Part shown: positions 41,599 through 51,269 of the stretch, piece by piece
How positions within the stretch are numbered: the stretch's first letter is position 1
How the letters are laid out: each line of letters begins with the position of its first letter
Assembly: GCA_903878085.1 (NCBI GenBank)
Contig: CAIRGJ010000021.1
Span: forward strand, 62,001 to 126,000
Reading direction: 5' to 3'
DNA length: 64,000 bases
DNA from: an uncultured Hyphomicrobiales bacterium
Lineage (GTDB): Bacteria > Pseudomonadota > Alphaproteobacteria > Rhizobiales > Xanthobacteraceae
The notes under the pieces: model-generated
Seen by the model: the letters and a program-made list of their open reading frames with translations, nothing else
What the model was told of the DNA's origin: nothing
Databases searched by the model: none
Position numbers and translations under genes: made by a program

Positions 41599-43947
41599 TC
41601 ACATTCGACGGGGGTCTGGTAAGTAACCCGCAGACGCCAGCGGGCCAAAGGCCGGCGGCGGAATACGCCGCTTCGAGGCGGCTTCGTAGGCCGACGCGAT
41701 TTCCAGCAGCCGGTCTTCCTTGCCAGGCTCGGTGCGGAACACGAGCGAGAAGGGCAGGCCCGGCGCCGGAATGGTTGTCGGCTTGTCGGAGGCCTGCGAG
41801 ACGTAGCGCTTGCCGTCGTCCGTCAGTTTGTAAATGGGGTCATAGGTCGTCGTCACATAACCCGCGGGCACCAGCATTTCGGTGAGACCGGCATTCGGCC
41901 CGTACAGCGACTCCGGCCGCAGGTTGCTCGGTATGTTGTATTGATACGCATGCCCGATCAGTCCGGGCGGCCAGGGCGTGTGCAGACGCACCAGCGCGTC
42001 GAGCTTGTTTTCCAGGATCACCATCATGTCGGCGCGGCGTAACAGCTCGCGCAGCATGATGCGCTCGTTGACGCCTTGCCGGCCGCCGAGCGGATTGCGC
42101 GGATCGCCGATTTCTTCCCAGTTCTTGAAGGCCGCGCGCTGGTCGTCGCCCCAGAACTTGGAGTGGCGGTTGAGTTCGGCGAAATTCGTCAGCGTCTCGG
42201 TAAAGCCGCGTTCCTTCCAGTCGGCGGCGCGGCGCGTGAGATATTGCGGGATGTGGAAGCGGAAAGTGTTCGCCAGTTCTTGTTGCTGGATGGTGCCGAG
42301 GTCGAGATTTGACGGCGGCTCGATATGGCCGTCCGCCAGCGCGACGCAATAGTCGATCGGCTGCATCGTTCCGGAACCGAACGTCTTGCCTGGCAGGAAT
42401 TCGGTGGGAACGATGGCGGCGGCGAATTCCTTGAACACCGGCTGACCGTCGGCGCCGAGCCGGAACAGCAGATCAGGCATGAACACCGGCACCAGCCGCG
42501 CTAGCGCGCGGCGGAAGTCCACTGTCATCTTTTCGCATGCGGGATCGGGCGTCCACAGCGGATCGCCGGATTCGACCAGTGTGGCGCCGAGCTTTTCGCC
42601 GAGCACCTGTTTGATTTCCCCGGTGGCGGCATCGACGATCGGCTGCTCGGTCTTGGAGCCTCGCGGATAGACCATCGATTCCCGGATCACGCCAAGGCGC
42701 ACGCCTTTGAGTGCGCCGGCCGTACCATTCGCGGTCGCGTGTTTGGTGTAGCCGCCTTCGATCATAGACGAGCGCGGCACGGTCGTATAAGGGTCGCGCG
42801 GGTCGTAATAGCCGTTGTCGGGATCCTTCAAGGCGTCGAGAACCTTGGCGCAATCGATCAGCGTGCGGCAATGAATGCCAGTCCGGTCGCAATAAATATC
42901 GGCGCCGATGGCGCCGCCGTCGAAGCCGAGCATCGCCTTGTGCGGCAGAATCAACGCCACGGCGTTGTGGTTGGACGGCCCGCGGCAAGACGCTCGCGTT
43001 TCCTCGCCGAGGCTCGCCATCACCATATTGGTCGAGACCGACAGCGCCGAGCCGGAGCTCGAGCCGAGCGAAGCGGAGCGTGTCGTATCGTAAGGGTTCG
43101 ACGGATTGCCGGCCCAGGTGCTGCGCTGATAGCCGAGCGTCGAGGGCAGCGCCTTGTCTGGCTTGTGGCGGCCGCCGGGATCGCCGGCGCGGCCGTTGTA
43201 TTCCGTGTTCACCGCCTTGGCGAAAATAATGGCGCCTTTGTTGCGAAGTTGTTCGACGAGTTGATGGTCGCGCGCCGGAAAATCGATGTCGTAAGCCGCG
43301 TCGCCGCCGCCGGTCGAGCGCATGTCCTTGGTGTCGAATGGGTCTTTGAACGAGAACACCACGCCATACATCGGCAATTTTTCGAGGTCGGGATTGCGTC
43401 CGTATTGGGCGTCGAGCTCGGCGGCGCGCTCAAGCGCATCGGGCTGCTGGCGGAAGAATTCGCAGACCGGCGGCGCGCCTTTCGGCAGAGGGCCCAGGGA
43501 TGGGTGCCGGTCGTAGTCGCCGCGACAGGTCACCGAGCGCTCGCCGCGAATGTTCAGCGTGCCCAGCGCGTTCACCTGCCCGGCGTTCGGAATGCCGACC
43601 ACCATGCCGAATTGCTGCTTGACCGAGGGATCGGATGCGGTCGGCTCCATGCGGCCGTATTCGAGCGGCGGCCCTTTGTATTTGTCGAGATCGGGGAGGA
43701 TGGTGGAAGCTTTCACCGTCTGCGCCGGGAAGCGCAGCGGCTGCTGCCCGCGCACCGTGCCGGTTTCCGCCGGAACCGGGCTGCCGTCTTCCGTCACCAG
43801 CATGCTGGCGGGCCCGTTAAAGGCGCGCACGCGCGCGATGTAGTGTTCGACCGTGGCTTTGACAGTCGTTTCGCCGGATTTGATCGCAGCATGCAACTCA
43901 TCAATGGTTGCTTCTTCGAGACGAAACGGTACGTGCGGCTTTGTCAT
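41599..43947 (-). CDS. Amidase-signature family protein, unusually long
   Basis: A 782-residue protein. Amidase-signature features: catalytic Lys in SFKDPFD (about residue 205), the Gly/Ser-rich loop LGSSSGSALSVS (about 295), and a nucleophile region ETRASCRGP (about 315) where Ser replaces the usual GGSIR context but is retained. Typical amidases are 450-520 residues, so there are long N-terminal and internal insertions. There is no obvious signal peptide. ATG at 43947 (MTKPHVPF) is preferred over an open extension to 44082. It faces an esterase gene, so both may act on one imported amide or ester. Confidence 0.82.
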   Translation of the reverse strand: MTKPHVPFRLEEATIDELHAAIKSGETTVKATVEHYIARVRAFNGPASMLVTEDGSPVPAETGTVRGQQPLRFPAQTVKASTILPDLDKYKGPPLEYGRMEPTASDPSVKQQFGMVVGIPNAGQVNALGTLNIRGERSVTCRGDYDRHPSLGPLPKGAPPVCEFFRQQPDALERAAELDAQYGRNPDLEKLPMYGVVFSFKDPFDTKDMRSTGGGDAAYDIDFPARDHQLVEQLRNKGAIIFAKAVNTEYNGRAGDPGGRHKPDKALPSTLGYQRSTWAGNPSNPYDTTRSASLGSSSGSALSVSTNMVMASLGEETRASCRGPSNHNAVALILPHKAMLGFDGGAIGADIYCDRTGIHCRTLIDCAKVLDALKDPDNGYYDPRDPYTTVPRSSMIEGGYTKHATANGTAGALKGVRLGVIRESMVYPRGSKTEQPIVDAATGEIKQVLGEKLGATLVESGDPLWTPDPACEKMTVDFRRALARLVPVFMPDLLFRLGADGQPVFKEFAAAIVPTEFLPGKTFGSGTMQPIDYCVALADGHIEPPSNLDLGTIQQQELANTFRFHIPQYLTRRAADWKERGFTETLTNFAELNRHSKFWGDDQRAAFKNWEEIGDPRNPLGGRQGVNERIMLRELLRRADMMVILENKLDALVRLHTPWPPGLIGHAYQYNIPSNLRPESLYGPNAGLTEMLVPAGYVTTTYDPIYKLTDDGKRYVSQASDKPTTIPAPGLPFSLVFRTEPGKEDRLLEIASAYEAASKRRIPPPAFGPLASAGYLPDPRRM

Positions 43948-44102
43948 GGGGCGCCTTGCAGTGGTCGACCGCTGGGAGCGGCCGTTCGTATCGTGAAATT
44001 GTTGCGGTGCAGAACTTAGCTGTAATTTCAAACCTACAACGGTTGCTTCGCGCTTTGAAATAGAATCAATTGCAGGCGTCAAAACCTGGGCTGGAAATTC
44101 AC

Positions 44103-45290
44103 ATGACTCAAAAACAAGAAGAATTGTCGTTCACTTACTTTCCCGAGAACTACCGCTGGTCGCATGGCCTGCTGATCGGCCTGAACATGGCGCCGTGGGG
44201 CGGCGCCGAGATCGGCGAGGTCAACCGCATTGGCCTTCGCCTCAAAAATCATGTCGGCGACGATGACACCTGGTTCCGCGAATGGTCGCGCGAGGCGCGC
44301 ACCGTCGAGGATCGCGGCCGCGAACGCATCGCGCAAGGCCACACCGCCAGTGGCGCGCAATATCTGCAGCGCGCCAGCGCCTACTACCATGTCGGCGAAC
44401 GTTTTCTGCAGCCCAAGAGCCAGCAGGGCAACGACGCCTATAGGCGCGGCGTCGATTGTATGCGCGACGCCGCCAAATATTTGAAGCGGCCGCGGCTGGA
44501 ACACGTCGAAATTCCGTATGGCGAAACCAGCCTGCCGGCGATCTATGTCCACGCCGAGCCGATGAATGGCGGCGGCAAGGTGCCGGCGATGGTGTTTTTC
44601 GACGGGCTCGACGTCACGAAGGAGATTCAATATCTCAAGGGCGTCGCCGACCTCGCCGCGCGCGGCATCGCCTGCCTGATCGTCGACGGCCCCGGCAACG
44701 GCGAGAGCATCCGCTTCCGCAATCTTTATCTGCGGCACGACACCGAAGTCTATGCCACGCCGGCCTACGAATGGCTCGCGGCGCGGCCCGAGGTCGACGC
44801 CAAGCGCATCGGCGTCATGGCGATCAGCCTCGGCGGCTATTACGCGCCGCGCGCCGCGGCCTTCGAGCAGCGCTTTGCCTGCTGCATCGCCTGGGGCGCG
44901 CAATGGGACTACCAGAAGATCTGGCGCGACCGCTTCGACCGGATGGCGCAGTCGGTGACGCCGTCGCTCTCCGTCGCAGCCCAACACATCTCCTGGGTGC
45001 TGAACGCCAGCGGTCAGGACGAAGCACTCAAGCTGCTCGAGCCGTTCAAGCTCGACGGCGTGGTGCAGAAGATCACGTGCCCGTTCGTGATGTTGCACGG
45101 CGAGGGTGACGAGCAGATCCCGCTACCAGAGGCGCAGAAATGCTTCGACGCCGTCGGCTCGAAGCAAAAGACCATGAAGATCTTCACCCGCGACGAGGGC
45201 GGTTACCACCACTGCCAGATCGACAACCAGAGTATTTGTACGGCCTATATGTGGGACTGGCTCGAAGACGTGCTGCAGCCGGGGCGCTAG
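44103..45290 (+). CDS. Alpha/beta hydrolase (FrsA/dienelactone-hydrolase-like)
   Basis: A 395-residue cytosolic hydrolase. A helical cap precedes the core (about residues 1-150), then VDGPGNGES and the nucleophile elbow GVMAISLGGYY (Ser near residue 242). The acid sits in HGEGDEQIP and the His in GGYHHCQ. It resembles the family-S9-like esterases that often accompany aromatic or cyclic-amide degradation. Divergent from the amidase, with 155 bases of shared promoter region. The substrate is unknown. Confidence 0.85.
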   Translation: MTQKQEELSFTYFPENYRWSHGLLIGLNMAPWGGAEIGEVNRIGLRLKNHVGDDDTWFREWSREARTVEDRGRERIAQGHTASGAQYLQRASAYYHVGERFLQPKSQQGNDAYRRGVDCMRDAAKYLKRPRLEHVEIPYGETSLPAIYVHAEPMNGGGKVPAMVFFDGLDVTKEIQYLKGVADLAARGIACLIVDGPGNGESIRFRNLYLRHDTEVYATPAYEWLAARPEVDAKRIGVMAISLGGYYAPRAAAFEQRFACCIAWGAQWDYQKIWRDRFDRMAQSVTPSLSVAAQHISWVLNASGQDEALKLLEPFKLDGVVQKITCPFVMLHGEGDEQIPLPEAQKCFDAVGSKQKTMKIFTRDEGGYHHCQIDNQSICTAYMWDWLEDVLQPGR

Positions 45291-45320
45291 TTCGCGATCT
45301 GCCGAGAAATCTCGCCCCGC

Positions 45321-45404
45321 TCATTCCCGCCCCCGCCTGCGCGGGGGCGGGAATGAGCGGGAATCCAACTGGTTTGGCTCTGGGTCCCCGCTTTCGCGGG
45401 GACG
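45321..45404. repeat. Perfect long hairpin plus second hairpin between convergent genes
   Basis: Arms of 17 bases (45321-45337 and 45342-45358, CTCATTCCCGCCCCCGC and its complement) enclose a 4-base loop. A second hairpin follows: GTCCCCGC (45385-45392) and GCGGGGAC (45397-45404). It separates two convergent genes, so it may terminate both. The shape matches dispersed intergenic repeats of related genomes and of 9183-9284. Confidence 0.75.
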
Positions 45405-45434
45405 AGCGGACAATGAGGCGATTCTAACTCCGCG

Positions 45435-46412
45435 TCACTGATCGACGTGGATGTTGTTGTCGCGGATCACCTGACCCCAGCGCGTAATCTCGCTCTTGAG
45501 CAGCGAGTTCGCGAAGGCCGCGCTGCGCTGCTCCTTCGGATAGATGAAGAAGCCTTCGGTATCCCAGGTCTTGATGATGGTCGGGTCCGACACCGCCTCC
45601 TGCAATGCGGCGTTGAGCATCTTGAGTACGGCCTCGGGCGTTCCGGCCGGCGCATACATGGCCTGCCAATAAAGAATCTCAAGTTTCGGCCCGAGCACTT
45701 TCACGAAACTCTCGACGTTCGGCAGTTGCTCCAGCTTGTCTTTCGAAGTGACGCCGTAGGCCTTGGCCTGCCCCGCCTTGACCTGCGGCACGGCCGATTG
45801 CGGCGTGGCGAAGAACAGGTCGACATGGCCGCCCATCAGGTCGGTCATCGCCGGCGCCGCGCCGCGATAGGGGATCTGGTCGACCGGCACCTTGGCTTCC
45901 TGCGCGACCAATGTCGTGGCGAGATGTCCGGTGGCGCCGTAGCCCGGCAGCGCGGCCTTCAGGCGGTGGTCTTTCATGTAGGCGAGCAGGTCAGGCAGCG
46001 AATTCGGTGCGAGGTCCTTGCGGCCGAGCAGCACCAGCGGATTGTTGTTGACCATCATCACCGCGGTCAGATCTTTTGCGGTGTCGAACGGCAGATTTTT
46101 ATACAGCGTCGCGTTCGCGGAAATCTGCAGGTTGTGCAGCAGCAGCGTGTAACCGTCCGGAGACGCCTTGGCGACGCGGTTGGTGGCGATGATGGTGCCG
46201 CCGCCGGTGACGTTCTCGACGATGAATGTCTGGCCGAATTTCTTCGACAGGAAGTTGGCGACCACGCGCGCGGTCTGGTCGGTCGGCCCGCCGGCCGGGT
46301 AGGGACACACGATGGTGACGGTGCGGCTCGGATATTGCTGCGCCGTGCCCGGCGCTGTGAATAAAAACAGGCCGACGGCGGCCATGGTAAAGGCGGCGAC
46401 GCGCTTCATCAT
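45435..46412 (-). CDS. Tripartite tricarboxylate transporter solute-binding protein (Bug family)
   Basis: A 325-residue periplasmic binding protein with a signal peptide (about residues 1-24, cut after GTA). The family start YPSRTVTIVCPYPAGGPTDQ is followed by the long conserved GGTIIATNRVAKASPDGYTL. Bug proteins bind carboxylates such as citrate or aromatic acids. No TctA/TctB membrane genes are nearby, which is common because Bug genes far outnumber the transporters. It lies in a hydrolase cluster and probably supplies an ester or amide substrate. Confidence 0.88.
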   Translation of the reverse strand: MMKRVAAFTMAAVGLFLFTAPGTAQQYPSRTVTIVCPYPAGGPTDQTARVVANFLSKKFGQTFIVENVTGGGTIIATNRVAKASPDGYTLLLHNLQISANATLYKNLPFDTAKDLTAVMMVNNNPLVLLGRKDLAPNSLPDLLAYMKDHRLKAALPGYGATGHLATTLVAQEAKVPVDQIPYRGAAPAMTDLMGGHVDLFFATPQSAVPQVKAGQAKAYGVTSKDKLEQLPNVESFVKVLGPKLEILYWQAMYAPAGTPEAVLKMLNAALQEAVSDPTIIKTWDTEGFFIYPKEQRSAAFANSLLKSEITRWGQVIRDNNIHVDQ

Positions 46413-46448
46413 CGAATCCTCCCAAGTATTATGCTTTTGCCGGCAAGC

Positions 46449-48191
46449 TTACGCCTCAGGGATTACCGGCAACAAGAGGTAGGGCTGCTGACCGGCGGCG
46501 AAATGCAGCGTGTTGCGGCCGCCGAAAAGGGCGGGCGGCCGGTCGTTAGCGTCGATGTGCAGGAACGGGCCGACGCCTTTCATCGGGTAGGGCGCGTTCG
46601 GCAGCGCGATATCGGTGCCGTCCACCTCGTAGTCCTTGCCGCGCACGTTCAGCGCCAAGCGGTAGCCTGGCGGCACGACGATGCTGGTCGGCCAGATTTC
46701 GACGTCGAGTTCGACCGGTTCGCCGGGCGTCAGCGGCCGTTCCTCGTCGTGGCTGTGCCACGGCCGGTAGGGCTGCGACTTCGCCGGATTGAGCTTGCGC
46801 TGCGAGGCGCGCAGCCAGCCAAGACCGACCGGCACGCGCGGATCGTTGGAGCCGATGAAGGTGACTTCCTTGTCGGCCGGATCGAACACACGCAGCGCCA
46901 GGAACAGATCGGCGTCGGTCGTGTCCGACGACACCCAGAGCTTGGCCGCGACCGGCCCGGTGATCTCGACGCTGCGCGTCAGCGGCGGCGTGCTGAACGT
47001 CAGGCCATCGCCGCTGGTCTCGTAGCTCAGCGCCGTCGCTGGCTCCGGTTCGCCGGTCGCCAGCGCGCGCCCCTGCGGGTGCAGGAATAACTTGGTCCAT
47101 TGCGTGCGCGCCAGCGGCCATTCGTTCTCCGCGCGCAGCACGAATTTCTCGCCCGGGTGCCGGACGTTGATCGAGACGCGCGGCTGCTTGCTCCAGCCGG
47201 TGTCCTCGCCTTTGAGGAAATGGCCCAAGAATTTCTTCTGCAGCGTCTCGCCGTATTGGCTGTAGAAATGCGTGAAGTGCGTGTCGCCGTGCACCTCCAG
47301 CCATTTCTGCTTGGAGCCGGCGGCCAGCCAGCCTTCGAAATTGCCGCGGGTGTGCAGACCCATGCCGCCCCAATTTCCGGCGGACAACAACGGCGCTTCG
47401 ATCTGCGCGCAATCGGCGGTGCGCGCCGCGTAATAATCGTCGGCGAGCGTGCGCGCCTTGGCTTCGCCGGGTGTGTCGGTGCGATTCTGCGCGAGCACGT
47501 CCGGCGGCAGCGTCGGCGGGCCCGCGACCGGCTCGCCGGTTACCAAGCTTTTGGCGCCGCGGTCGCCGACGCCATGCTGCACGCCCGCCACCTGACGCGG
47601 ATGCCAGGTGTTGAGAAAATCGCTTAAGATGCCGCCGTGGCGGCAAAGCTCGCGGTAGTAGTCGCAGGACCCTTCCCAGATGCACAACGCGGCGAGGTGC
47701 GGCGGCCGTAGCGCGCCGGCGTTCCACTGGTTCATCGCATAGTAGGAAATGCCGTTGATGCCGACCTTGCCGTTGCTCCAGCCTTGCGTGCCAGCCCATT
47801 CGACGCATTCGTAGATGTCCTGCGCTTCGCGCGTCGACCAGACATCGAGCAGGCCTGGCGAACGCCCCGAGCCGCGCGAGTCGACGCGCACGCAGGCATA
47901 GCCGTCCGGCACCCATTTTTCCGGATCGACCAGTTCCCAGTTTTGATACTTGTTGCTGGAGCCTTGCAGCACCTCGGGCGCCGCCTTGATCACGCGCGAC
48001 CATTGGCTCTTGTAGCCTTCCTGAAACGACAGCCCCTTAGCGTAGGGCCCGTAGCTCAGGATCACCGGATATTGCCCGTCGCCGGCCGGCCGGAACACGT
48101 CGGCGCGCAGCACGATGCCGTCGTCCATGCGGATGGCGGCGTCCCAGTCGATCTGTATGCCGTCGCGCACTTCACTCTTGGCAAAGTCCAT
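46449..48191 (-). CDS. CocE/NonD-family (S15-like) hydrolase
   Basis: A 580-residue enzyme. The X-Pro dipeptidyl-peptidase fold is visible: YGPYAKG, VDSRGSGRSPG and the nucleophile elbow GINGISYYA (Ser near residue 147), then a C-terminal jelly-roll domain (about 340-580). CocE-like members hydrolyse cocaine esters, acyl esters or peptides. No signal peptide is seen. It is followed by the Bug gene and preceded by the FAH gene, all minus strand with 15-40-base gaps, so an operon is likely. Confidence 0.87.
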   Translation of the reverse strand: MDFAKSEVRDGIQIDWDAAIRMDDGIVLRADVFRPAGDGQYPVILSYGPYAKGLSFQEGYKSQWSRVIKAAPEVLQGSSNKYQNWELVDPEKWVPDGYACVRVDSRGSGRSPGLLDVWSTREAQDIYECVEWAGTQGWSNGKVGINGISYYAMNQWNAGALRPPHLAALCIWEGSCDYYRELCRHGGILSDFLNTWHPRQVAGVQHGVGDRGAKSLVTGEPVAGPPTLPPDVLAQNRTDTPGEAKARTLADDYYAARTADCAQIEAPLLSAGNWGGMGLHTRGNFEGWLAAGSKQKWLEVHGDTHFTHFYSQYGETLQKKFLGHFLKGEDTGWSKQPRVSINVRHPGEKFVLRAENEWPLARTQWTKLFLHPQGRALATGEPEPATALSYETSGDGLTFSTPPLTRSVEITGPVAAKLWVSSDTTDADLFLALRVFDPADKEVTFIGSNDPRVPVGLGWLRASQRKLNPAKSQPYRPWHSHDEERPLTPGEPVELDVEIWPTSIVVPPGYRLALNVRGKDYEVDGTDIALPNAPYPMKGVGPFLHIDANDRPPALFGGRNTLHFAAGQQPYLLLPVIPEA

Positions 48192-48206
48192 AGATAAAAT
48201 CCTGTC

Positions 48207-49145
48207 TTATTGCGGCCGGTGGCGCTTAACGGCGTCGGGATTGGTGGAATCGGCGCCCATGTAGATGCCGCGGTCCCACGTGCGCTTGAGCGGGTCCGAC
48301 ACTTTCAGCGTCATCTTGCCGATGTGCTGGATTTCGATATCGACGGTTTCGCCGTCCTGCAGCGCGCCGAGGCCTTCGTGATTGGTGCCGCAGGCGATCA
48401 GGTCGCCGGAATTCATGGTCATCACCGTGGTCGCGAACTCGATCAGTTCGGGCACGCGATGCTCCATGTCGTCGGTGTTGTAGTGATGGCGCAACTGACC
48501 GTCGTTCCAGAACTTCACGACCAGGTCGTTGGGGTCTTTGATCTCGTCGGCAGTGGTGATGCAGGGACCGATCGGCGCGAAGGTGTCGAACGATTTGCCG
48601 AGCCAACTGGTCAGCGGCGTCGCCGGCCAGGTGCGGCGGCCTTGCTCGCGCGCCGAGACGTCGATCATCGCGGTGTAGCCGAACACCGCGTTCTGCCAGT
48701 CCTTGGCCTTGACCATCTTGGCCGGGCCCTTGATCACCAGCGCCAGCTCCGCCTCGTGCATGAACATCCACGGCACGGTGTATTCCGGCAGCATGATGGT
48801 GTCGCCCGGGCCGATCACGGCGTCCGGGTTCTTCATGAACATGTTGAGCGGCCGCGCCTCGCGCTGCGCATGTTCCCAGTAGTTCGCAATGCAGGCAAGG
48901 ATCTTGCCGGGCCGCGGCAGCGGCGCCCGCAGCCGCACGGTGTCGAGCGCGATGGCGTTGCCGTCCTTGGCGAGTTTCTCCAGCGCCGGGCGCAGTCTGT
49001 CGAAGCCGTCGATGATGTCCTGCATGGTCAGTTGCGGCGTGTAGCTCTTCGGCACCGCGGTAGAGATGTCGACCACGCCGCGGCCGGTCAGCACGCCCGG
49101 CACGATCTCGGCCGTGGGCGACGATTGGAACAGAACGAGCTTCAC
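48207..49145 (-). CDS. Fumarylacetoacetate hydrolase family protein
   Basis: A 312-residue metal-dependent hydrolase. The FAH core has the metal ligands in HEAELALVIKG (near residue 128) and conserved GTNHEGLG near the end. Activities in this family include C-C hydrolase, decarboxylase and isomerase in aromatic meta-cleavage. The start is set at GTG 49145, since GGGGAGG lies just upstream and the protein then begins VKLVLFQS; an open extension to 49187 looks spurious. It is the first gene of the minus-strand FAH-CocE-Bug operon. Confidence 0.85.
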   Translation of the reverse strand: MKLVLFQSSPTAEIVPGVLTGRGVVDISTAVPKSYTPQLTMQDIIDGFDRLRPALEKLAKDGNAIALDTVRLRAPLPRPGKILACIANYWEHAQREARPLNMFMKNPDAVIGPGDTIMLPEYTVPWMFMHEAELALVIKGPAKMVKAKDWQNAVFGYTAMIDVSAREQGRRTWPATPLTSWLGKSFDTFAPIGPCITTADEIKDPNDLVVKFWNDGQLRHHYNTDDMEHRVPELIEFATTVMTMNSGDLIACGTNHEGLGALQDGETVDIEIQHIGKMTLKVSDPLKRTWDRGIYMGADSTNPDAVKRHRPQ

Positions 49146-49299
49146 GAAGAGCCTCCCCGCATGATTTTTTTTATGACTACAGCACATGCCCCGTCCTGCA
49201 GCTAGCCGCGGCTGCGACCATCAGCCATTCGCTGTGTTGGACCGGGGTCGCCGAATTGGCTAATCTCACCGCGCATCGGTGGGGCGACAGGAGGACGGC

Positions 49300-49818
49300 A
49301 TGAGACTCTTGGCATTGATCGGCGCGCTGGGTTTGATCGGCGCCATCGTCGCGGCGGCGTATTTCTTCGGCGGCTTCTACAGCGTCGCCGGTACCGCCGA
49401 TGAACCGGAGATCGTGAAATCGGTGCTGATCCGCGTCCGCACCGCCTCGATCGCGCGCCACGCCAAGGACCCGGCGCCCGCCAATCTCGAAGAGCCGGCC
49501 ACCATTCAGGCCGGCGCGCGCCAGTTCGTCGGGCAGGGCTGCACCACCTGCCACGGTTGCCCCGGCGCGAACTGGGCCAAGTTCTCGGAAGGCCTGCATC
49601 CCGATCCGCCGGACCTGAAAGAAGTGGTTGGCGAGCGCACGCCGTCGGAACTGTTCTGGGTGATCAAGAACGGCATCAACATGACCGGCATGCCGAGCTT
49701 CGCGCTGGCCGGCGCCAAGGACGAAGAGCTGTGGCAGATCGTGGCGTTCCTAAAGCGGCTGCCGAACGTGTCGGAAGCCGACTTCAAGACGTGGACGGCG
49801 GGAGTGACCAAGCCGTAA
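49300..49818 (+). CDS. Membrane-anchored c-type cytochrome
   Basis: A 172-residue protein. An N-terminal hydrophobic segment (about residues 3-26) probably anchors it in the inner membrane. A single heme motif CTTCH (Cys81, Cys84, His85) and the likely axial Met in NMTGMPSF (near residue 128) mark a class I cytochrome c. The order anchor, linker, heme resembles small electron carriers for dehydrogenases. SD GGAGG precedes ATG 49300. No matching dehydrogenase gene is adjacent. Confidence 0.87.
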   Translation: MRLLALIGALGLIGAIVAAAYFFGGFYSVAGTADEPEIVKSVLIRVRTASIARHAKDPAPANLEEPATIQAGARQFVGQGCTTCHGCPGANWAKFSEGLHPDPPDLKEVVGERTPSELFWVIKNGINMTGMPSFALAGAKDEELWQIVAFLKRLPNVSEADFKTWTAGVTKP

Positions 49819-49823
49819 TCGCG

Positions 49824-51269
49824 TCAGCGATGCAGGCAGGCGTGTAGCCGGATCAGGCGGCGGCTCTGCGCCGGAATGGCGGTGCTGATTTGCTCACTGT
49901 GTGTTGCCGTCCAGCACGATAGCCAGAAGAAGCCGGCGCTCGGATCGACCACGAGCCGCGTCGGCGACAGGCCCGGCGCGACCAATACCGAGAGATAGGG
50001 CGAGGTCGAATTCCACGACAACCGGTTGAGGCTCGCGCCGATCCGTTGCGACGACACGAACAGCGGATTGCCAAGCGCCGGATCGGAATCCGAACCGGTC
50101 GCGAGCGCGCGTATCGCTGTTTTGTAATCGGTCCACGCGAGAACAAATTTCGCCGTCTCGACCGCGTGCACCAGCAGCGTCAGCACGAAAGCACCGGCGA
50201 TCAGCCGCGGGTTCATGGCTTTCTCAATTGCCGCCGCGACATTCGACAGGAACGGCAGCGGCGATCGCTGCCGGGCTGCGTCGTCCATCGCATGGATCGC
50301 GGCGGCGAGGCCGAAGGCGGGCGTTACGATCAGCAACACGGTGCGTAGATTGTAGCGGGCTTCGGCGAGCAGCGAGCGGTCGAACCAGAACCAATACACC
50401 GCAAGCAATAAGGCACAGGCCAGGACGGCACAGGCATAGGCGCTGCGTGGCGCTGCCCGCCGCAATAGGATCACCGCAATATCGAAACCGGCCAGCGCGG
50501 CCATCAACAGCACGAAGGCCGGTTCGGTGAGGTTGCCGATGTCGATAAATCTGTAAGCGGCCGCATCCAGGACGGGCGCGATAGTGTCGTCGGGCCTGAT
50601 CGTGAGCTTGACGATCAGCCAGATCGTCATCACGGCGGCAAGCGCGCCGACAATGCGAATGAAAGCCTGATCGCGCCAGCCGCGCAGGAATACCGCGAAC
50701 AGGATCGCGCCCGCGAGGACGATTGCGCCCTCATGCGTGAACACCAGAGCCAACAGCGCGGCGAACACGGTGGCCGTGCCGCGCATATTCTGCGGAGCGT
50801 GCAGACAGATGGCGAGCGCCGGCCAGAACAGCGCATGGGCCATCCACATTTCGGTCGGCGCGCCATAGACCAGCGGACACAGGCCCGCCGTCGACAGGCA
50901 GGCGGTGACGAAAATCACCCGATCTCTGCTGCGGTCGGCGGCAAAGGTCGCCACGAGGCCCAGCAACGGCGCCGCGAAGAAAAGCAGCCCATAAACCGCG
51001 ATGCCGGCTTGCGCGCTGCCGCTCAGGGCGACGACCGCCTCGGCCGGAATGTAGGCGTAGATATAGCTGAACAAGCGGCCCGAAATGTTGTGCCAGTGAA
51101 AGGCCCAGGCCTCCTGCACCGCGACCGCATAGGAAAAGAGCGAGCCGTCGCCGAACATCTGCAGGCCTGTTGAAAGGCCGATCAGGACGAATAGGATCGC
51201 GCTGCCGATGCCGGCGGCGACGGCAAGGCTGCGCAGCCGCCGCCACGCCGCGCTGTCGCCGGCGTCCAT
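49824..51269 (-). CDS. Polytopic membrane protein, GT-C-like, last in opgH operon
   Basis: A 481-residue inner-membrane protein with about ten hydrophobic helices and a periplasmic C-terminal part. There is no strong motif. Long loops with acidic residues between helices 1 and 2 fit lipid-linked-sugar glycosyltransferases of the GT-C fold. ATG at 51269 overlaps the stop codon of the preceding gene by one base, so it is coupled. Together with opgH and FkbM it could decorate a periplasmic glucan. The function cannot be fixed from sequence. Confidence 0.75.
   Translation of the reverse strand: MDAGDSAAWRRLRSLAVAAGIGSAILFVLIGLSTGLQMFGDGSLFSYAVAVQEAWAFHWHNISGRLFSYIYAYIPAEAVVALSGSAQAGIAVYGLLFFAAPLLGLVATFAADRSRDRVIFVTACLSTAGLCPLVYGAPTEMWMAHALFWPALAICLHAPQNMRGTATVFAALLALVFTHEGAIVLAGAILFAVFLRGWRDQAFIRIVGALAAVMTIWLIVKLTIRPDDTIAPVLDAAAYRFIDIGNLTEPAFVLLMAALAGFDIAVILLRRAAPRSAYACAVLACALLLAVYWFWFDRSLLAEARYNLRTVLLIVTPAFGLAAAIHAMDDAARQRSPLPFLSNVAAAIEKAMNPRLIAGAFVLTLLVHAVETAKFVLAWTDYKTAIRALATGSDSDPALGNPLFVSSQRIGASLNRLSWNSTSPYLSVLVAPGLSPTRLVVDPSAGFFWLSCWTATHSEQISTAIPAQSRRLIRLHACLHR

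Noticed and set aside
41547-41885. Plus-strand ORF after the ars terminator
   Set aside because: Most of it is antisense to the amidase gene. Its first residues resemble nothing I recognise.
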